A stretch of 64,000 bases of DNA, taken from NCBI GenBank assembly GCA_014529385.2, contig CM043954.1, positions 97,858,747 to 97,922,746 on the forward strand. The letters run 5' to 3'. The DNA comes from Adiantum capillus-veneris (Eukaryota; Streptophyta; Polypodiopsida; Polypodiales; Pteridaceae). Every line of letters begins with the position of its first letter. Position 1 is the stretch's first letter. Under the pieces are notes generated by a model. That model worked only from the letters and a program-made list of their open reading frames with translations, was not told where the DNA came from and did no database searches. Shown piece after piece: positions 34,053-45,830 of this stretch. A program made the translations under genes and the position numbers.

Positions 34053-36009
34053 TACATAAGTGATAGGTGAGGTGACGATACCATTTTCAAGCCAAAATAC
34101 TGCAAAAGTAAATAATCGCAATTATTTACAGCAATCAATATTTTTTTGCAAAACTTGAAAATTTTGACCTAAACATATTCTATACACCTAAAACATGTCC
34201 TAAGTTGAATTTGATAAAGTTTCGTGTTGCCGGCATCACTTTGTGCTTTGTCGACTCTGAAATCACCAATTTTTGTGACTACATGGCCTATAGAGTTGGT
34301 TAGTCACTTTTGAGGCTGTGAACTTGTCCGCTACATAGTCTTGAAGCAACTCATCCAATTTTGGCCCATTTGGAGTCAAATTGACCTCGTATGTCAAATT
34401 TGACGCTTTGTAGCCTTCGAGCTATTTTTTGCTTTTTGAGGGCTTGGCTTGATTGATTTTATGAAACCAACCATATATATTGTATATATACCCCGTATAT
34501 AAGCTATCTGTGGAGTCAGAATCCAATTCTGGCATCTGTCAAAAACCTAACTTTTCTACTTGGGACCTCCTGCGACCGTTGTTGAATGGTCAACTCTTGA
34601 TATAGAAGTGTTCTATCATCTAGGGGCATGCTACAATTCAAGTCTTGTCTGATTTGGTTGAACTGACAGGCCGCTATGGTCAATTTTTGGTCGTAGGTCT
34701 TCCTACACTGCTCGGATTCTAGGGTGTTTTCCTAGGGTTTAGACTAGCTACCAGCCGTACAGAATGGATCATTGATAACTATAGAGCTTACTCCTCATGT
34801 CTCGTGTGAGACGGCGCTGTAAACAGGCGACTGTGGACGATTTTAGCCTACCATGGATATCTATACTCAGACTTCCTGAACCATGATTTTTCTCTTTTTT
34901 TCATCTCTCCATTCTCTTGCTTGGCTTAAGTGAATCTGCTTCTAAGCTATGGTTTTTTCATGTTCAAAAGCTAGGCATTTTAAAGTTTCAACACTTTGCT
35001 TTGTGAAAATTAACTCATCAAAAAATTAGGTTTTATGTGTGTTAATCATAGGTAATTGGCCTTGACCTTAGGTTAATATAGGTTCATTTCTCATTAGTCC
35101 TAGACTCTTAGTGATAGTCTTAATACTCCATTTATTTTTAACATGACCTAGGGATATGATTAGCTTTTTAGTCTTTTAGTCCAATTTCCATTAGCATCTC
35201 ATGTTGGAAGAATAAAAATGTGCTAAAAAATGAATAATGAAACAAAGAAGTGTCCAAAAAAGTAGCAAAAATGCTACTAAGACACATGAAAATAAAAATT
35301 CTATGTTATGTTGTGTATATGTGAGGCCTAGCTCCTTATTGGCACTTGGCAGGCGAGGGGAATCACCTTGGCTCGCTTGGTCAAGGCCCTAAACTGATGC
35401 CCTGGGATGATAGGGGTTAGCCGTTGCCTTGGTAAGCTAGTAGGCTTTTGGAACACCTTCTTGAGTGTTCAAGGAGCCGAGAGTCCCGCCTAGACTTGCC
35501 TTGGGGTGGTAGCCTTGTGATTGTGCTTTACTTTTTTCAATGAATGACAAAATCAAAACTTCCATGAGCTTCAAAAATCTTTGACAATGTACTAATAGAT
35601 TAGGATCTTTTTTATAGCCCATACGCATGATAGACTTGAATGATTTATTAAGATTGTTCACATAGTTTTTAGGCTAGTAGGTTTATGAACTTGCATTAGC
35701 ATAGGGGCATAATTGATTGCTTGTGTTTCATGTATAAAACTGAAATTTCAAGTGGTTTAATCTTCACAATAGTTTAGCTGTTTTTTTGCTTTAAGTTGTC
35801 TAATTTTTTACTATGATTGACCTATCTTTTGGAAGCAAAAACACTTTGCATGATTGATCATTGTGCTTCATGTTTTATTTATTCTTTGTGGCCTTTGATG
35901 CTCATTACTTGTTCTTATGTTTTGTAGCTTAAACATTTCTTCCATGGACTTGCTTTCTACTATGTCACCGTGTCTTGCTTCACCGGCACACGAGGACGTG
36001 CGCCAAATT
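34053..36009 (+). other. Non-coding remains of a Gypsy-type element
   Basis: No gene. At 34108-34129 it has GTAAATAATC, a two-base centre and AATTATTTAC, the palindrome that recurs in the E6 leader. The right part resembles the long 3' region before 10686 in layout and ends at a polypurine tract, so leader-like and 3'-region-like sequence seem to be joined without coding DNA between them. Confidence 0.4.
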
Positions 36010-36946
36010 AGGAAGGGGGGAATGTTAGCAACGGCTAACACAGTCTACACCAAATATGCATCAAGCGGGAGATATCTATGGTTGTGCATAATATTTCCAC
36101 TCACTTTGTATAAGTCTTGGGCTCACTTGGAGTTCCAAAGTTGTATATGGTGATTTGAGGGCTTAATCTTAAACCCATAGTAGAAGGGAAAGTGGGGAAA
36201 GCCCTTAAAAGGAAGCCTTTGTGCAAGGAGGCTTCATTCTTGAGTATCGGGATCCACTTTTGAGAGTTCCCTCTCTCTAGAGTGTTCACTCTTTGGCCTA
36301 GCCTTAAGCTTAATGTCTATGCTTGAGAGGCTAATGCTAGCCATTGTAATTAGTGTAAGCCCTTCTTGATTGATCTAATTCTTTTTTTCTCATTAGTCTC
36401 TTCTTCTCTACATTTCATCTTGTCGTGAAGTAGTATTACACTTTCATTATTCTAGATTTGAGATATGTATGTACTTTTTGCTAGTAACCACTCTTGTCTC
36501 TCTACGAGCAATTGATTTGTGATATTTAGCATCATAAATTAGGGTGATTAAGTTGGGTATTAATCTTCTAATTTGTGTGTGTGCCCTATTCTTTGCTTGT
36601 GTGTGTAGATAGGTTTTATGGAGCTCTAGCACCATTCACCTCATGTGTGTAATCTATTGATGAAGTGCCTTGATTGACGTGTGCTTATCATTAGTGTGTT
36701 TGGAGTTCCTAGTCTATGGCAAGTCAGACTTTGGTGGGCTTGATGTGTGTAGGAGATTAATTTTTAGTGATTAGAATAGGTTTACAGTTAGTCTTGCCAT
36801 GGCTAATCTCTACTTGCAATGGAGAGGTGATCTCTTGAATGCTCTATTCCATTCATCTTAAGCTCGTGCTTCCATGCCCTAGCTAGTTTGCTCAATCCAC
36901 GGATTTGATAATTTTTTGTGGGTTGCGATTAGGTCGTGCTACAACA
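36010..36946 (+). repeat. Polypurine tract and Gypsy-type LTR
   Basis: AGGAAGGGGGG (36010-36020) plus AA precedes TGTTAGCAACGG at 36023. The tract and position match those at 10686-10699. A possible end is CTACAACA at 36939-36946, which would give 924 bases, but this is not confirmed by a second copy. Confidence 0.45.
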
Positions 36947-37018
36947 CCTCCCTACACACAATCTCTTGGCACATTTAAACAAAGATGAATATATGTAAGC
37001 TACTCCAAAATATTTTTT

Positions 37019-37040
37019 GGAGAGAGAGAGAGAGAGAGAG
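37019..37040. repeat. Short (GA)n microsatellite
   Basis: Eleven GA units in a row. Confidence 0.9.
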
Positions 37041-37109
37041 ATTGAATGATCGTCCACAGAGGTCATATATGACCCATGGGACCAAAAACAACATTACAAC
37101 AATTCCTTC

Positions 37110-37445
37110 TCAGCCTAGGCTGATACATACAATTAAGGACTGAGGGTCCATCAAGAGGGTAGAGTAGAAAAAAAGAGAGAACAAAAACCTAAGGGTCAGT
37201 TGAGGGGAGAGCCGGTTTGGGATTTTGAAATTCTTGGATGATCGCTTTTCCACCTGGTAGACTGCCCATTTGCCTTCCTTACGTGCTTCGTGCATCTTCT
37301 TGAGCTCGCTCGCTTTACTCTTGAGTTGATTCATGGTCAGTTCTTCTACAATCCAAAGCTTTTTAACCTTGAGAAGTTGAGATTGACATAATAGCTTCAT
37401 ACTATCTCGTAGCTTTTGGCGTCGCCAACCAGCAGCCTAATTTAA
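37110..37445 (-). pseudogene. Exon-like fragment, unknown protein (minus strand)
   Basis: On the minus strand a T-rich tract ending ATTAG near 37440 looks like a splice acceptor and is followed by an open frame: A-A-G-W-R-R-Q-K-L-R-D-S, a Lys/Leu-rich helix, E-E-L-T-M-N-Q-L-K, K-K-M-H-E-A-R-K-E-G-K-W-A-V-Y and, after a Ser/Lys stretch, a hydrophobic end to the stop near 37110. The composition (amphipathic charged helix) is unlike the retroelement frames around it and no retroelement motif is present. It could be the last exon of a host gene or a captured piece. I do not recognise the family. Confidence 0.3.
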
Positions 37446-37918
37446 TCATAAGTAGGAATTTAAACTTCAAAATAAAAAACTAAGCATATGCAGGGTATTG
37501 GGGCATCATTGCTAAGCATTTAGGTGCATTCTGGGTCGAAAACGACTAGGTCAAAAATCCAATGTTGTTAATAATCACGATTTTTACACTTGACCTAAAG
37601 TGGGATTTGAGACCATAAGCATTTGTGCTTAGGTCTTATTAACATGTCCTAGAAGTTTTGTTACATTTGGATGTCATTTGATGTTGTAACATATGTGATT
37701 TTTTTGTCGCCGATGAGCGATTGGCTTTCGGTGAATTCAGTCATTTGAGTGCGGCTTGAGTAAGATGCGAGTTGTTTATTGTCTTCCAAAAGATTGACAA
37801 CTCGTGTAGCCTCTATGCACTAGTTGAGTCATCTTCGTCTCATGGATTGACAATTTAATCGTGGTTCTCGCTATGTCTGCAATAAGATAGAAGTGAGGTT
37901 AAACACCCGTCCCACATT

Positions 37919-37939
37919 TGGCACCATTGCCGGGGATCG
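37919..37939 (+). other. E6 primer-binding site, tRNA-Asp type
   Basis: TGGCACCATTGCCGGGGATC followed by G. The plant tRNA-Asp(GTC) 3' end predicts the same 21 bases with GCGCCG in place of GCACCA, so two of 21 differ. Many plant Athila and Tat elements use this tRNA. The preceding LTR ends ACA, with TT between. Confidence 0.85.
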
Positions 37940-38349
37940 AAGAGACCTAAACTAGGGAAAAACACGAACGTCTTGTGAAGTTATCCTTTAGCTTCCTCTA
38001 GGATCTCCTAGAGTAAAAACTTTGCTTTTAAAACCGCATAGCTTAAGATTGTCATCTTTTGCTGTGTAGAGGTAGCTTGGAAATATTCATACTTACTGGG
38101 TGCCTTTAGGATTGTAGGATTGTAGAATTAGATTAGGATTTTGATAATGACTGGCAGACGAGACAAGTGTTAAGATCAATGCTCAAAAAACCATAAAAAA
38201 CAAGAAAACGAGTGTTTGTGGATACTTTCCACAACCCCATTCCAGTAGAACCTAGGAGTAGGGTAAGTAGAATTCGAGGTGGATTTTAGAACATTGCTCT
38301 CTCTAAAAGAATCTATTGTGAGTTGTTATTTGAAGTTGTAGAACTTCAG

Positions 38350-39560
38350 GTCTACGGCCAGAAATAGCACGAAAAGACTGCCAACCACTCAATCCGACTG
38401 GAGAGTATGCTTAAAACTTGTATGAACCAGGGGGTAAGCTCAAGGACACATTGAGATAAAAATTTCAAGAGTTTGCAAAAACTCAGATTATTTTACTTTT
38501 TCTTGACATTTTAGGCCAAATTAAGTTTTGACTTTATTCATAGGCTTAAAATAGCTCATGAAAAGACTATTCATTGAAAAAGTACAAAAAAGTGTTCGTT
38601 TTGGGTCTAAAGAAAATAATCATCATTATTTACTTTCAGCTCAAAACTGACTAAGGTTGTTATCAGTGAATAACTTTTGTAAAGGCATATAGGATTTGGA
38701 TCACCAAACTGACAACAAATTGGGTAAAAACTAAAGTCTATACTCACTTTCAGGAACTTGGGAAAAATTTCGTTCAAACTCAATGAAACTTGATTCACAG
38801 GCTTATATTGATGTGATAGACATGTGTACATGCTCAGTTGACCAAAAAGCTGCAAAAATTTATCAGAAGTAAATAATCACATTATTTATATCTACCTCAA
38901 TTTTCAACTTTTTTGACCAAGTCAACATACAACTTACTAAATTTAGCATGTTATAATAAGCCCACAAATCAAATTTGGTAAGATTTGGATCATTAGATTG
39001 AAATTGTGGCCAAATTTGCAAAGTCAGTTTTGCAGATACAAAATTGATGACCATTTGAACAACAATTATCCAAACTTGATGAAACTTGGCTAGGGAGCTT
39101 AAGTTGAGGTGCTTAGCAGATCTGTGTCAAGATTGGGACAAAAACTTACAAAAACATAGTAGGAGTATACCACAAGGTCAAGCACATCAAGTAGACTACA
39201 TAAATCAATTTTTGTGAAATTTGGATCACAAAAGTGAGATCTAAGCCAGATTCTTGAAAACCGAGTCTGCGACACTAAAGAGTTGCTAAACTTGAACAAC
39301 TTTAGTTAAAAATTAGTGAACATTGTCAAGGGACCTTAACGGGGTGTATACTTGGTAAACCAAGCCAAAAAGTGCAAAAAACTGACAAAAGTAAATAATC
39401 ACGATTATTTACTACTGCTACACAGAGACACCATTTTTTCCTTTTGAACTTGTACAGTGTTAAACCAACATAATACAAGGTCACCGAGAGATTTTGGGTT
39501 CAATCGGATCCAACTTGGTACATGTTCACTCAATTTTTAGGTTGCAGATTAGTCCTTTAA
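38350..39560 (+). repeat. Degenerate tandem repeats in the E6 leader
   Basis: Landmark words recur: TTTGGATCA near 38697, 38986 and 39219, with a decayed copy near 39511; AAACT-x-GATGAAACTTG near 38775 and 39074; and the palindrome GTAAATAATC-N2-GATTATTTAC perfect at 39391-39412, with decayed copies at 38611-38633 and 38869-38889. The spacing is about 230-300 bases, giving about four units. Confidence 0.6.
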
Positions 39561-39775
39561 CTTTTTGCAAAAGTAGAATTTGAAAGCCTCAACTGCTAAT
39601 TCAATTAGCTCGAATTGAAGGGATACACATATTTAGCAAGAACTATACAGCCTTTGTGAAAGAATAGCTAACTTGATCAAAATTGATACAGGAATCGGGT
39701 TGTAGACAAGGAATCGACAGCTTGACGAAAGTCGCAATCAAGTTAAGTGGAATAAATTGACAACAAGTCAATCCG

Positions 39776-40475
39776 ATGGTAAGTACTCTATCTACGGCTT
39801 CACAAGTCTTTATAAACCTTAGATTTGGTCGTGTACTAGGAAGCCAAGGCATATTCGGAAAAACCTCCAGTAGAGTATTCACCGAAGAAAGCGTGAATCA
39901 AGGCAATCCCTTGCACACTATCCTTGAAGAACTCTCAGACACTTTTTTGGATTCAACATCTAAAATGTCGTCTTACTCGACTCACTCAAAAGCGGGAATG
40001 ACAGTGTGCTATAAGCATATACTCTCTTTTTATAAGACTAATCACCATGGAGCTCAGGTTTACCTAGATCCTAACGACGAGTATAATATTCGCATTGATG
40101 ACCATGGTATTGTGTTTGAAGAGGAAATCAGGGTAAACAAACAAGGAAAAATGTACATGGATAGAAACAGAACTCAGTATTTACAAGTGGAAAACCCTGA
40201 CGTGATAGAAAAATGGGGGTTATAAGTAAATACCATAATTCCAGATACGGTAGCAAAAGAAGGTCCACCTACTTTAAAATTTGAGGGATACAATCATGTT
40301 GATTTGAAGCCTTTGAAATGGCTTAGTACGGATAATCCGAGGATCGGATTCAATTTTTGGGAAGATAGAAATGTCAAAGATCTTCTATGGACTTCGCATG
40401 CCAAATCAGGACAACTAACACCCATGAAGATCATCTATATCTTCAAGATAAAAAATAAGGGTTCAGCAGATCTAC
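39776..40475 (+). pseudogene. E6 upstream ORF (first part; remainder 50356-50399)
   Basis: An open frame from ATG 39776, broken once by TAA at 40223-40225 (CAA to TAA would explain it) and cut at 40475 by insertion of E7. After E7 and one CTAC are removed the frame runs on from 50356 as P-T-Y-L-F-R-D-C-Y-N-I-T-L-L and stops at TGA 50397-50399. The total is about 247 codons. The protein is rich in Asp, Asn, Tyr and Lys, with motifs such as Y-L-D-P-N-D-E-Y and W-L-S-T-D-N-P-R; no known domain is recognised. Ogre/Tat elements of plants also carry an ORF before gag, which is a parallel in position only. The stop overlaps the gag start as ATGA. A strong splice-donor-like GTAAGTA lies at 39779-39785, right at the first codon, so the true N-terminus may differ. 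Confidence 0.65.
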
Positions 40476-41838
40476 TGATAGCCGTTTTTCGGCTCTCTGT
40501 AATTGCCATAGTGAGTTAACCCACCCTACCAAAATCATCCAAACACTATGGCTATCCCTACCATTTCACTGTATATAGGTGTGTGTGAGTTAGGGGACTT
40601 TTCCCATATCTTCTTAAAAACCCTTAATTAGAAAATCACTGGGCTAGTTGAGCCAAAAAAATATAAAAAATATAAGTATATTATGGCCCATTTGTGTGTA
40701 AATATTTTATTGTTTATAGGGCCTAAATAAAATGATTTTTATAATTATTTTGATATTTATTTAAATATTTATACTTAGGTGTGTGTTATTTATGCTATGT
40801 ACATTGACTCATCATTACCATATTTTTTCTTACCATTTTGCATACTCTTTATTCCATATAAAAATAATTTCATGCAAGCTTCTCTTATGTTTGGTGTAAC
40901 TCCATCCCAACAAAAATCCAAAAAAAACTAGTTTTATTTATGTGTATATTTTTTCACTATTGTCATTTTTTCCTTCCTACATCTATTCTCTATTTTTCTC
41001 ATAAATTAGACCACAAAAAATATTCATCTTTTTATGGTAGACTTATAATGAGAGAGATTTATTTTGACCCCTTTATATTTTTTTCACTTATATTATTTAT
41101 ATTTGACATGTACATAGGTGCTCTATTCCATCACTACACATAGGTGCATGGAGAAGCTTGAAGTTAGTTATGCCATCTATAGGAGTGGAGTGATACTATA
41201 CTCTGCAATTACACTTGTAGCCTACTCTTGTCCATAAATAAGATTCATAGTTTTGGGTGAAATTGTATGCTACAACTACGACTCTTCTCTTCAAATTGAC
41301 TTGATAAGTTGGCTCATCAGGTGGTTGAAGGTATATTGTCCTTGAAGTTTGTTGTGCCATTTCATGCTTGGTGGTTTGAGGGCTTGTTGAATTGTTTGCC
41401 AAAACTTTCAATTGTAAGAGGGTGCTCGGTGAGAGGGCTCCCATGACCCTAAGACAATTTGTGTATTGGCAACAAGGTCAAGTTTTGTGTTGTCTCTCTA
41501 TTTCTCATCAAGCTTTGTGTGCATCTAGTCTTTAAGGCTAAGAATGAGTTGCTCAAGTTGATTTGTGCGCTTTACCTCTCTCTAGCGTGGTGAATGTTTG
41601 TGTTTGATGTGTCTGGCTATCTTGCATTCCCCTCTCTTTGTGCATTTGAGTACAAGGAGATATCACGTGCGTCCTAGTTCGCATCTACAACTAGGTGGTG
41701 CCCCTTTTCTTGTTTGGTTTCTGACTGTGGGTTGTTGTTGTCTCTGTTTGTGCTTGCCCTAGCCCCAATTGAGCAGCACGGGAGCCTCGAAGGGTGTTTA
41801 GAGGCCGCTCTTCTTGTTGCCCGCCCCGGACCGCCTCA
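40476..41838 (+). repeat. E7 5' LTR, internally deleted
   Basis: Begins TGATAGCC, ends CCGCCTCA. 1363 bases against 2590 in the 3' LTR. The missing part corresponds to about 48405-49632, and the junction here is near 41115 (TACATA joined to GGTGCTC). The deletion removed the TATA box. Because both LTRs are copied from one template, it happened after insertion. Confidence 0.9.
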
Positions 41839-41841
41839 AAT

Positions 41842-41859
41842 TGGTGCCCCCACTGAGGA
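41842..41859 (+). other. E7 primer-binding site
   Basis: TGGTGCCCCCACTGAGGA, three bases after the LTR end. E9 has the identical 18 bases at 62911. The complementary tRNA 3' end would read ...GUGGGGGCACCA; I could not assign it to a plant tRNA. Confidence 0.75.
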
Positions 41860-42452
41860 CGGCTTGTGTATGTTTTTTGAAGGCTCAACCTTTAGCATAA
41901 TCAAGTAGCTTGCATGAATCACGAGAATTTGTATGATCCTTTCATTCCGATTGCAAGGCAAAAGGTACACATAATTGTTAGTACTAAGTTGCAATTTCAA
42001 CGTGTAATTCGTAGAATTTTAGGTCCCCTTAGGTTGGCATAGATAAACGCATCAGTAAATCCCTTTATTTTGCCTCTCATTAGGTACGACCTTAGTTTGG
42101 ACGTCTATATTTTTGTTTTGTTTTAAGCATTAGGTCATGCATAGACAATGGATAAGGGCCCAAGAATAGAGGTTTTCCCCTTTCATTTCACTCCACACAT
42201 TAGAATAAACATTGCAATTAGTAGAAAAATCCATTTTCAACAACGTATCGTGTTCATGTTTGGTGCCCAAAGAGTAGGAGAAATTCTCGTATCACCAAAC
42301 CCTGTCATCCTGCCTCTTATTGATTATCATAGGTCATTTGATGTGAATATTTTTATTTTGTTGTAGAATAGATTGCAATTTAGAAAACATTATTGTGTAA
42401 ATTTTTTTAAGAAAGAAAAACAAAAACGTGTTGTCACTTTGAAACCGATTCA

Positions 42453-45401
42453 ATGGAGGCCCAACGCCAAATGTCCGGATATCTTCTTTTCTTTAGAGAG
42501 CCTAGAGAGGATGCAAAATTATTTTTAGAAAATTTCAAGATGTCTTGTCGTATCAAGAGGATAGTAACTGATCAAGAACGCATAGAGATGTTTGAAGTGG
42601 TCCTTAAGAAAGATGATAGAACTTGGTTTGACTCATTGCCTGAGGAAGTTAAAGGGAATTACACGGAAGTTGTGAATCATTTCAAGAGATACTTCTTTGA
42701 TCCCCAAAACACTCAAAAACTATGGCAAGACATTGTTTCTCATAAGCAAAAAGACCTAGATGACTACTACTTGTACAAGCAAGAGTTTCTACGTCTTTGG
42801 GTTGTATGGGTGAGAAATGTTGCTAACCCTGGTGATGGTGCAGAGTTCCTAAAGAAGGAGAGGTTCATAGCCGGACTCTATCCTGACCTCAAGGTAAAAG
42901 TTGAGGCGGGTGCACCTACTACCTTTGATGCAGTTGAAACTAGGGCTGCTGAGAAATATAGAAAACTCAAGTGCCTAAGGGGAGAGGCTCCAATAGAAGG
43001 TCTTAGACCCAAAGGTAAGTCACAAGCATCAACATCTAGGGAGCTTCCTGAGGTAACGGCGGAAGTGATTGAGAAGTTAAATGAATCTTTAAGCAGCTTG
43101 TCAATTCACCTTGCACAAGTTGCAGGTCCAAAGGGACAAGCAAAGAAGTCTGAAGAGCGAGATCCACGACCTAGGAGAGTCTTGCAATGTTGGAATTGCG
43201 GAGAGTCTGGACATGGGATGTATAATTGTCCTTGGCCCCGTGGGGAGCCAAGGAGACCTAACTTGAATTACCTAGTGATGAATGCAGGTGAAGGAACTGG
43301 TCAACAACCAAGGCTTCTACAAAGGCCAAATGGAGCAAGACCACCTCCACAAGGAGTGGAAGGAGTTACACCTTTGCCAGACCCAAATGTGCATGTGGTA
43401 GAGGTGACAAATTCAAAAGAGGTTGACATGGAAGCAAATGGTATTAAGCGTGGCCATGGAAAAGGGAAGGAGAAAGAAGGTGTCACATCACAAAGTGATC
43501 ATGGACGAGAAAAGAAGTCAAAGGAGACCAAGGAAACTAAGAGGACTCGACGTCGTATCAATCTCCAAGACTTCCCTCTTGGACATGGTATGGATCCATA
43601 CAACCTATTGGAAGACATGAGAGGTAAGGGTCCTGATATCTCATGGCCTCAATTTCTTGCATTATGTCCACGAGTTAGGAGGGATCTAACAAAGGCAGTT
43701 AGCACCAGGAGAAAGGTAAAAGAGAGTGTGCATGTTGTAAAAATTGCACATGCTGAAATGAATGAGGATATTACACCTGTGCTAGATTGTTACATCAAAG
43801 GAAGATTGGTTAGGAAAGGTCTAGTGGATGGGGGTGCACAAATTTGCATCATGACAGAGGGACTCATGCAAAAACTAGGCATGCACATCCATGAGACACC
43901 TGAAATTAAAGTCAAGATGGCAAACAATAGCAAATCTAGGTGTGTAGGCATTTGTAAAAATGTTTTTGTAGAGGCCTTTGGCATTAAGAAGGCAGTGGAT
44001 TTCTATGTCATGTCTACCAAAGGAAATGGTTACCCATTTATCCTAGGGAGACCATGGCTAATGAAACTGCAAGCTTTGCAAGATTGGGAGAGTGGAAAGC
44101 TAATTTGCAGGAATGACAATCATAAGAAGGTTGTCTTTGACATGAAGGAGCAATGCCAAGAGGAGCTCCATGAAGAATCATCTCAAAGTGAGACGGAGGA
44201 AGGCAGGACCGATAGCACTTCAGAAGGAGAAAGTAGCGGTAGCATTACTGAAGAGGAGTCTTCCATCGAAGTCATGGGGGTAAGGTTTAAGCCAAACAAC
44301 CAGGAGACCTCTTGCCCAGGTTTGGAAGAGGTAGGTTCCCAAGAAAACCAAAAAGTGGAAGATGAAAGAATGCTAGAAGGTATGTTATCTACAACACTTA
44401 CAAAGGATGAAAGAGAGGAGCTCAAATGTGTGCTAAGGAAATTTCCTAGGCTTTTTGCTAAAGACTACACCGATGTGCATGGAGTAGATGTTGTTCAACA
44501 CAAAATTGAGTTGAAGCCAGAGGCCACACCTAAGGCTCAGAAGCTACGAAGGCCAGGAGTCATCAAGGAGCAGGCTTTACTCAAGGAAGTAAGAAAGCTT
44601 CTAGCAGCAGGTTTCATTTATCCAGTGGAGAATTCAGAGTGGGTCTCTCCCGTTGTTGTCACTCCTAAGAAAAATGGCAAGTGGAGGGTGTGTGTGGATT
44701 ACCGTCCGCTCAATGAGGCAACAAAAAGAGATCACTTTCCCCTCCCATTTCAGGATGAGATACTAAATGAGGTAGCTGGTCATGAGAAGTACATTGTGTG
44801 TGATGGATACTCGGGTTACTTTCAAATAGGTATCGCATTGGAAGATCAGTTGAAAACAACCTTCATCACTCCTTGGGGTTGTTATGCTTTTAGAGTCATG
44901 CCATTTGGACTGACAAATGCTCCTGCAACTTTCCAACGCTTCATGAACATGGTGTTTCAAGCATTCTTTGGAAAGTCCATGAGGGTTTTTATTGATGATT
45001 TTTGCATTTATAGCTCAAAATCATTGCATCTACAAAGGGTAGAAGAACGTTTAAAGAAGCTCTATGACATGGGAGGTCAACTCAACCCCGACAAGTGTCA
45101 CATAGGTGAGGATGAAGTGATCTTGCTTGGTCACAAGGTTTCCTATAAAGGCATTGAGGTGGATCCTTCAAAGGCAAAGGCTCTTATTGAGCTCCCATCA
45201 CCCAAGAATCTCAAAGAGGTCATCTCATTCATTCAAAAGGTGAAGTATATGTCACGCTTTATTCACTTAGCTTCGGAGTTGCTTCATCCTTTGCAAAAGT
45301 TGACACAACAAGTAGAATTTGCATGGTCTGATGAGCTTGAAGAGTACTTTTGTAACATTAAAGTCATCCTGTCAGAACTACCAACACTCATGCCTCCTTG
45401 A
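42453..45401 (+). pseudogene. gag-pol: E7 gag, protease and reverse transcriptase
   Basis: A continuous 982-codon frame from ATG 42453. Gag capsid: F-F-R-E-P-R-E-D-A-K-L-F-L-E-N-F near the start, then W-F-D-S-L-P (about 42625). One zinc knuckle, C-W-N-C-G-E-S-G-H-G-M-Y-N-C at 43188-43229, has the classic spacing. A basic segment and a L-G-H-G-M-D-P-Y-N motif follow (about 43580). Protease: V-D-G-G-A-Q at about 43824-43841 and I-L-G-R-P-W-L at about 44040-44060. An acidic Ser/Glu linker (about 44150-44400) leads to RT with R-L-F-A-K-D-Y, W-V-S-P-V, C-D-G-Y-S-G-Y-F-Q, the F-G-L-T-N-A-P-A-T-F-Q block and F-I-D-D at 44988-44999. The RT frame ends at TGA 45399-45401 in the connection to RNase H, beyond which the same frame resumes. 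Confidence 0.92.
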
Positions 45402-45830
45402 TGGGAGTACACATTCTTTGTTAGCTCTAGTGTTGGGAAAGAAACAATTGGAGCGGTTTTGCTAGAACAAGATCCCCATAGTACCCGGATGCGACCCATC
45501 TACTTTGCTAGTAGGGTCATGAATGCTTTAGAGAGAGGCTACACAGAGGTAGAACTCATGATGCTTTCTCTCATGTTTGCGGTGAGAAAGTTTAGATCCT
45601 ACCTGCTACCAAAACCTTTTGTAATTCTCACTGCAGAAAATTTGTTCCCTTGGGTGTCATCTCAAATGAATCTTAGTACTAGGATCTCAAAGTGGATTAT
45701 GGAGTTGCAAGAGTTTCAATACTCTTTCAAAGTAGAAGATAGTGTGCGTACACAATTGGCAGGGATCCTTACTTATAGGGTACATGAGAAGGAGATTAAG
45801 GTGCCTGAAGTAAAGACCCTACCATTGCCA
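45402..45830 (+). pseudogene. E7 first RNase H, catalytically degenerate
   Basis: Same frame as RT. The Gypsy RNase H fold is recognisable from Y-F-A-S-R-V-M-N (about 45502) and the F-A-V-R-K-F-R-S-Y-L-L motif (about 45577). The catalytic positions are lost: F-V-S-S-S where V-x-x-D-A-S is expected, T-A-E-N where T-D-H is expected, and L-A-G-I-L-T where L-A-D-x-L-S is expected. The domain therefore probably acts only as a connection between RT and the second RNase H. In plant Tat elements the same replacement has been described. Confidence 0.75.

Noticed and set aside
36023-37916. One LTR of 1894 bp spanning from the tract at 36010 to the primer site at 37919
   Set aside because: The interval holds an exon-like segment and a better candidate end at 36946, and the likely E6 3' LTR start (58066) is not similar to 36023 beyond TGTTAGC.
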